A stretch of DNA of 10,158 nt, taken from assembly GCA_028571885.1 (NCBI GenBank), contig JAPVVU010000088.1, positions 1-10,158 of the forward strand. The letters run 5' to 3'. Below the pieces are notes generated by a model. That model had not been told where the DNA came from. It was given only the letters and a program-made list of their open reading frames with translations, and ran no database searches. This document shows, piece by piece, positions 6,403 through 10,158 of the stretch (positions within the stretch are counted from its first letter, which is position 1; each line of letters begins with the position of its first letter). The stretch is from Gammaproteobacteria bacterium (GTDB lineage Bacteria > Pseudomonadota > Gammaproteobacteria > GRL18). A program made the position numbers and the translations under genes.

Positions 6403-6459
6403 AATAAATTTGTGTTTCTCTTCTTTCACCGGTCTGTTTTGATAACTTTGAAGCCTGTT

Positions 6460-7221
6460 TTATATGCTGGAAATTCTTTCTAACTCATTGACTTGCAAAT
6501 GATTTTTTCTCGCATAAGCCAAGGCTCTGGCCAGTCTGGCTGGAGCAGAGCGTCCCATGCATTGATGTGCCAGATCACCATTAATGGCTTCCACTACCGC
6601 TTCAACAAGACGTTCGCGATCATGTTCCTGGCCTGTCAAATGGTTTTGGATAGTCAGTACATCATCAATCACTTTTAATGCCAGTTCACGATTATTTTCC
6701 CATAATGAATTCACATCACCACCTACTTCCAACCCGGCAATATTCGTTGTCAGGATATAGAGGTTTTTGCGTACCAGTTCAAATAACATTTCACTGTCGT
6801 TTTTAACTATCCAGGTTGGAATATCAAGTGTAGCCAGTGCTGTTTTTATGATGTCAGCTTGCGGACCCATGATAGGGGAAGGTACCAGCACTTTAAAGTC
6901 CTGTCCTTTTTTCTTTTCAAACCAGACTGAAATGACAGTAGGATTAACTAACTGGTGTTTTTTCCAGTCATCGGGTAATAATTCATTTTGTAACAGCGTT
7001 GTTTTATTTTTCCAGTTATCTGGTAATTGTTCAAGTACTGGATCCAGATCACTTTCTCCAACAGCAACAAGAACCATTTGTGGATCGGAGACTTGCTTAG
7101 CTGTTTCAAAGATATCCATATCGCGGGTAATGGGGAACAGAGGATAGCCTGCGCGTAATAATCCACGAGTAAATACACCTGACATTTCACCGATGCCAAT
7201 AACAATAATAGGTTTTTTCAT
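6460..7221 (-). CDS. Ketopantoate-reductase-like NAD(P)-binding protein of unknown substrate
   Basis: This is a 253-residue protein. It opens with a dinucleotide-binding beta-alpha-beta unit (IIVIGIGEMSGVFTRGLLRAGY, split about 5-26; G9, G11, S14-G15). A loop LVAVGESD (51-58) and LLQNE (N79) occupy the positions of the conserved LKN/QN loop of 6-phosphogluconate dehydrogenase/ketopantoate reductase-fold enzymes. The central VRKNLYILTTNIAGL (150-164) resembles the Lys/Asn helix that carries the catalytic lysine (here K152) in ketopantoate reductases. The C-terminal helices are shorter than in PanE (about 300 residues), and the PanE serine-binding loop is not recognisable. I would therefore not call it PanE. 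It lies 49 bp behind cheV on the same strand and may be co-transcribed. GAGA 7-10 bases before the ATG supports the start. The reaction is unknown. Confidence 0.65.
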   Translation of the reverse strand: MKKPIIVIGIGEMSGVFTRGLLRAGYPLFPITRDMDIFETAKQVSDPQMVLVAVGESDLDPVLEQLPDNWKNKTTLLQNELLPDDWKKHQLVNPTVISVWFEKKKGQDFKVLVPSPIMGPQADIIKTALATLDIPTWIVKNDSEMLFELVRKNLYILTTNIAGLEVGGDVNSLWENNRELALKVIDDVLTIQNHLTGQEHDRERLVEAVVEAINGDLAHQCMGRSAPARLARALAYARKNHLQVNELERISSI

Positions 7222-7270
7222 ATTGATTCTCTTTCGAAAAAAGTTTTATCTGTATTGAGATATATTAAAT

Positions 7271-8191
7271 TTAGCTGACAGGTGAAGCCATCAGGTGTTC
7301 AACTATTTTTGTAACCAGTTCATCAGGCACAAATTTTGTTAAAACATCATTTGCACCACAAGCGATGGCTTTTTGCATATTCATTGTGCCATTGAGTGAG
7401 GTATGCATTAATACATGAATATTTTTGAATTTACTGAGTTGCCTTGCTTGTGTGACAAATGAATAACCATCCATTTCCGGCATTTCAATATCAGAGATTA
7501 TCATTGATATGGGTTCCATGGTATGAGGATCACCATTTTGATAGTCATTAAGTATTTTTAGGGCAGCTTTTCCATCACGGGCCGAAATATGCTGCAGCCC
7601 CAGTTTTTCAAGGGCAGAAATTGTTTGTTTCATTGCCATAGATGAGTCATCAACAATCATTACCAATTTTCCAAAAACAGCTTCCAGTTTAAATGGATCG
7701 ATATCTAAATTATCTTTACGAGGTGATTTAACACCAAGTACTTCGCCAAGCACTTTTTCAATGTCTATTAACTGGACGAGTTCCTCCTCTATAAGAGTTA
7801 CTCCAGTGGTGTAATTACTGATGCCGGTGCCGCTGGATGGCGGGGAAATATCTTTCCAGTCACATAATACTATTTTATCAACACCACTGATCCATAATCC
7901 CTGGTGCGTACGATTGATTTCAGTCGTAATAACTGAACCCTGTCTGATTTGTTCCTCTGATAATATTCGCTGCGTTGAACTAATGGCTTTTGCTAAATCG
8001 ATAATAGGTAATGTTTCCTCCCGAAGTTCAGCAATACCTAATATATTTGCATTTGAGGCAGGCAATTGATGTAAAGACGGACAGGGTATCACTTCTTTTA
8101 TTTTAAGTACATTAATACCAAATCGACGTTTGCCGCCAAGATAAAATAACAGCAATTCGAGGCGGTTAGTTGAATTAGAAGTTGAGGTCAC
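7271..8191 (-). CDS. cheV: Chemotaxis coupling protein CheV (CheW domain plus response-regulator receiver)
   Basis: CheV links chemoreceptors to the CheA kinase, like CheW, and is tuned by phosphorylation of its receiver domain. The 306-residue protein has a CheW-like domain at about 9-152 (LLFYLGGKRRFGINVLKIKE, NILGIAELREETLPIIDL) and a receiver domain at about 174-303. Receiver residues are intact: D181-D182, phospho-acceptor D234 (ISDIEMPEMDG), T264-S265 and K286 (LTKF). The start is GTG, with GGAG nine bases upstream; no better ATG is in frame. No other chemotaxis gene lies in the window, so this is a stand-alone cheV, common in gammaproteobacteria with several CheV paralogues. A sigma-28-like promoter lies upstream, which ties expression to the flagellar regulon. 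Confidence 0.95.
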   Translation of the reverse strand: MTSTSNSTNRLELLLFYLGGKRRFGINVLKIKEVIPCPSLHQLPASNANILGIAELREETLPIIDLAKAISSTQRILSEEQIRQGSVITTEINRTHQGLWISGVDKIVLCDWKDISPPSSGTGISNYTTGVTLIEEELVQLIDIEKVLGEVLGVKSPRKDNLDIDPFKLEAVFGKLVMIVDDSSMAMKQTISALEKLGLQHISARDGKAALKILNDYQNGDPHTMEPISMIISDIEMPEMDGYSFVTQARQLSKFKNIHVLMHTSLNGTMNMQKAIACGANDVLTKFVPDELVTKIVEHLMASPVS

Positions 8192-8200
8192 AAGTTAGTA

Positions 8201-8204
8201 CTCC
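8201..8204 (-). promoter_or_regulatory. Ribosome-binding site supporting the GTG start of cheV
   Basis: GGAG on the minus strand stands nine bases before GTG at 8191. It decides the unusual start codon, since the CheW domain begins only about ten codons later and no in-frame ATG precedes it. Confidence 0.7.
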
Positions 8205-8236
8205 AAAAATTAAATATCTATGGCTGTGTATGAGAT

Positions 8237-8263
8237 ATAACGACATTATAGAAAAAAACTTTA
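8237..8263 (-). promoter_or_regulatory. Candidate sigma-28 (FliA) promoter for cheV
   Basis: On the minus strand TAAAGTTT (8263-8256) is followed after exactly 11 bases by GTCGTTAT (8244-8237). The flagellar sigma-28 consensus in enterics is TAAAGTTT-N11-GCCGATAA. The -35 half matches at all 8 positions and the -10 half at 5 of 8. Transcription would begin about 38 bases before the cheV start. A sigma-70-like TATAAT (8250-8245) lies inside the spacer and offers an alternative. Confidence 0.6.
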
Positions 8264-8334
8264 TTTTTCTCTATTACTCTTTCCGGGGTAATTGACGGGA
8301 AGAAGTTCATCAAGAAAATCAGCTTGAATAATAG

Positions 8335-9996
8335 TCAGATTGAACAACTTATATTACCCAAACGTTCAGTTAATTTTATATTTTCAGCATAGTCAATTGG
8401 CACAACGATCAGAGAAGGGCCTTCTGCTGCAAAGGCATTTTCTAATGCATCTGTAACATCGACACTGTTTTTAACAGGATGATAACTCCAGCCAAAGGCT
8501 TTGGATAATTGCTCCCAGTCAGGGTTGTTGAATGCCAAATCAGTATGATGTCCAAATTCATTTGCCTGTTTCCAGGCAATCAAACCATAGGCATTATCTT
8601 CCCAGATCATGACCACAATATTGGCATTAAAACGGCGAATGGTTTCCATTTCCTGAACATTCATCAAAAATCCGGCATCACCGCAAATGGCCAGAATTTT
8701 ACGTTCCGGGTAAACAATATGGGCTGCAAAAGCACCCGGTAAAGCAAAGCCCATGGAACAAAAGCCATTAGGAATAAGGCAGGTATTGGGGGAGTGACAT
8801 TGGTAATGGCGAGCAATCCACATCTTATGAGCACCCACATCGGAGAGCAGAATATCATCTTTACCCATAAATTGACGGACATCCCATAATACTTTTTGCG
8901 GTTTGACTCGCTCCTGAGTGGTGTCATCTTTATAGATAGCCAGTTCTTCACTCATATCTCTGCGCACTGCTGATTGCTGCTGAAAATTGAAGGTAAGCGA
9001 ATGTTCCTGAAGATAATGATCCAGACGTTCATTAAGCATCCATAAAGTATGTGCGAGATCGCCGACCACCTCAATTTCAGGATGATATTTGTTGTCTATT
9101 TCAGTGGGGAGAAAGTCAGCATGGATAACGTTTTTAGTGCCATCCGGATTCCAGAGGCGAGGATGGTATTCAACCATGTCATAACCCAGAGTAATCACCA
9201 GATCGGCGCTGTCAATGGCACAGGCAATTAAATCTTTGGATTGTAAACCGATAGTATAGAGACAATAATCGGCATCCATATCAACACTGCCTTTTGCCAT
9301 AAAAGTACTGACCACGCCGATTCCGGATTTTTCACATAACCGGCGTAATTGTTTGCTGGCACGTTTTCTAATACAGCCATTTCCGGCAATGATAATGGGT
9401 CTTTGAGCCTGTATGATCCGATCAAAAGCTTTGTTAACAATTTTGTCATCAGCAACGGGACGGCGAAAACGGCGAGGTGTAATTGGTTTTTGAGCGGTGT
9501 CTAGTTTGGCCAGATCTTCAGGTAATTCAATTAATACTGCCCCGGGTTTTTCTGTTCGTGCAATACGAACCGCTTTACGAACAATTTCAGGAATATTATC
9601 AGGGTGTAAAATAGAAGTTGCCCATTTTGTCACAGGCTCAAACATGTGCACCACATCCATAATCTGGTGTGATTCTTTGTGCTGGCGGGTAGAAGCCCCC
9701 TGACCCGTGAGTACTATCATGGGGGCATGATCCATATTAGAGTCAGCAACACCGGTGATTAAATTAGTTGCACCAGGTCCTAGTGTGCCCAGGCAGCCGG
9801 CTGGATTGCCGGTCAAGCGGCCATAGACTTCAGCCATAAAAGCTGCGCCCTGTTCGTGTCGAGTGAGTATGAATTTAATTTTGTCTGACTTTTCTAAAGA
9901 CATCATAAAGTCAGCATTTTCTTCTCCAGGCACACCAAAAATATATTTAATGCCTTCTTCTTCAAGACATTGTATAAATAAATCAGACGCTTTCAT
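8335..9996 (-). CDS. Thiamine-diphosphate-dependent acetolactate synthase (catabolic AlsS/BudB-like)
   Basis: This 553-residue protein is expected to condense two pyruvates to acetolactate in the cytoplasm. Its domains are PYR (about 1-170), central (190-330) and PP (365-540). The N-terminal block YIFGVPGEEN is typical, with catalytic E48 in RHEQGAAFMAEVYGRLTG, then LGPGATNLITG. The diphosphate/metal motif is GDAGFLMN (439-446) continuing to IWEDNAYGLI (464-473), giving metal ligands D440 and D467. Aspartate at the second position, as in WVDN of the Klebsiella catabolic enzyme, argues for the catabolic rather than the biosynthetic IlvB type. No ilvN-like small subunit and no acetolactate decarboxylase are adjacent. 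Other thiamine-diphosphate enzymes of this superfamily (glyoxylate carboligase, sulfoacetaldehyde acetyltransferase) remain possible. The conserved MKASDLF start supports the chosen ATG although the Shine-Dalgarno sequence is weak. Confidence 0.82.
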   Translation of the reverse strand: MKASDLFIQCLEEEGIKYIFGVPGEENADFMMSLEKSDKIKFILTRHEQGAAFMAEVYGRLTGNPAGCLGTLGPGATNLITGVADSNMDHAPMIVLTGQGASTRQHKESHQIMDVVHMFEPVTKWATSILHPDNIPEIVRKAVRIARTEKPGAVLIELPEDLAKLDTAQKPITPRRFRRPVADDKIVNKAFDRIIQAQRPIIIAGNGCIRKRASKQLRRLCEKSGIGVVSTFMAKGSVDMDADYCLYTIGLQSKDLIACAIDSADLVITLGYDMVEYHPRLWNPDGTKNVIHADFLPTEIDNKYHPEIEVVGDLAHTLWMLNERLDHYLQEHSLTFNFQQQSAVRRDMSEELAIYKDDTTQERVKPQKVLWDVRQFMGKDDILLSDVGAHKMWIARHYQCHSPNTCLIPNGFCSMGFALPGAFAAHIVYPERKILAICGDAGFLMNVQEMETIRRFNANIVVMIWEDNAYGLIAWKQANEFGHHTDLAFNNPDWEQLSKAFGWSYHPVKNSVDVTDALENAFAAEGPSLIVVPIDYAENIKLTERLGNISCSI

Positions 9997-10028
9997 TTGT
10001 GTTTTCTCACTGGCTTTTTTCTTTTAAT

Positions 10029-10056
10029 AGTTAAACCTAAACAAATCAGTTAAACC
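10029..10056. repeat. Spaced 9-bp direct repeat upstream of the acetolactate synthase gene
   Basis: AGTTAAACC occurs at 10029-10037 and again at 10048-10056, exact copies 19 bp apart start to start, so nearly two helical turns. They lie 33-60 bases before the gene's start codon, where an operator could be. No promoter hexamers could be assigned with confidence. Confidence 0.5.
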
Positions 10057-10102
10057 GTAGTGAGAGCGATCAAGGTGCTGAAGATTCAAGGCTTTACAAG
10101 TT

Positions 10103-10145
10103 ATTTTGATTTTATTCGTAGTCACCCTACGGGTGAAGTCAAAAT
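10103..10145. repeat. Interrupted hairpin at the right edge
   Basis: The inner stem TCACCC (10122-10127) / GGGTGA (10131-10136) encloses a three-base loop. Outer arms ATTTTGA (10103-10109) and TCAAAAT (10139-10145) also pair, separated from the inner stem by unequal spacers. It could be the end of an intergenic repeat or a terminator-like structure for a gene beyond the right edge, but no T-run follows the stem directly. No gene is visible from 9997 to the edge. Confidence 0.45.
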
Positions 10146-10158
10146 GTTTTGGAAAGTC

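Noticed and set aside
6767..7147. 126-codon plus-strand open frame
   Set aside because: It is antisense to the Rossmann protein, with Ser/Cys/Phe-rich composition typical of a shadow frame and no ribosome-binding site that I can see.
8251..8270. Hairpin AGAAAAA / TTTTTCT as terminator of the acetolactate synthase transcript
   Set aside because: A/T-only stem, located 60 bp past the stop and overlapping the cheV promoter candidate; the poly-A/poly-T pairing is probably incidental.
8664..8951. 95-codon minus-strand frame inside the acetolactate synthase gene
   Set aside because: It overlaps conserved thiamine-diphosphate-binding sequence in another frame and has no family features.

Overview
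The window looks like a chromosomal segment of a motile, AT-rich gammaproteobacterium. The evidence is the rsgA / M48 peptidase / orn neighbourhood, a CheV coupling protein with a sigma-28-like promoter, and the close match of Orn and RsgA to gammaproteobacterial versions. I cannot assign a genus. Eight genes lie on the minus strand and only orn lies on the plus strand. I see no rRNA, tRNA, CRISPR array, transposase or phage gene.

Left part (1-2782, minus strand, transcribed right to left): a small exported thioredoxin-fold protein, a Tat-signal small subunit of the gluconate 2-dehydrogenase subunit 3 family, and a GMC flavoprotein dehydrogenase whose C-terminus runs off the left edge. They look like one oxidoreductase operon. 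The flavoprotein has no signal of its own and could be carried across the inner membrane by the Tat subunit. The two gaps inside this operon carry short tandem repeats (13 bp x 3 and 14 bp x 2).

Centre (2871-6238): a STE24-like M48 membrane peptidase, a small c-type cytochrome and the ribosome-assembly GTPase rsgA read leftward. orn (oligoribonuclease) reads rightward from the same 148-bp divergent gap. That gap contains a perfectly palindromic -10 box (TATAATTATA) that could serve both directions. Directly behind the orn stop codon sits a 163-bp near-palindromic element with 16-bp terminal inverted repeats and a 6-bp flanking direct repeat, resembling a MITE.

Right part (6460-10158, minus strand): an unassigned ketopantoate-reductase-like Rossmann protein, cheV (GTG start, sigma-28-like promoter), and a solitary acetolactate synthase of the catabolic AlsS/BudB type with no small subunit beside it. 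The 162 bp upstream of that gene hold a spaced direct repeat and a hairpin.

Nothing here is a clear new defence or mobile system. The best leads are the thioredoxin / Tat subunit / GMC cassette with its three-cysteine motif, the MITE-like element at orn, and the cytochrome with no visible distal haem ligand.
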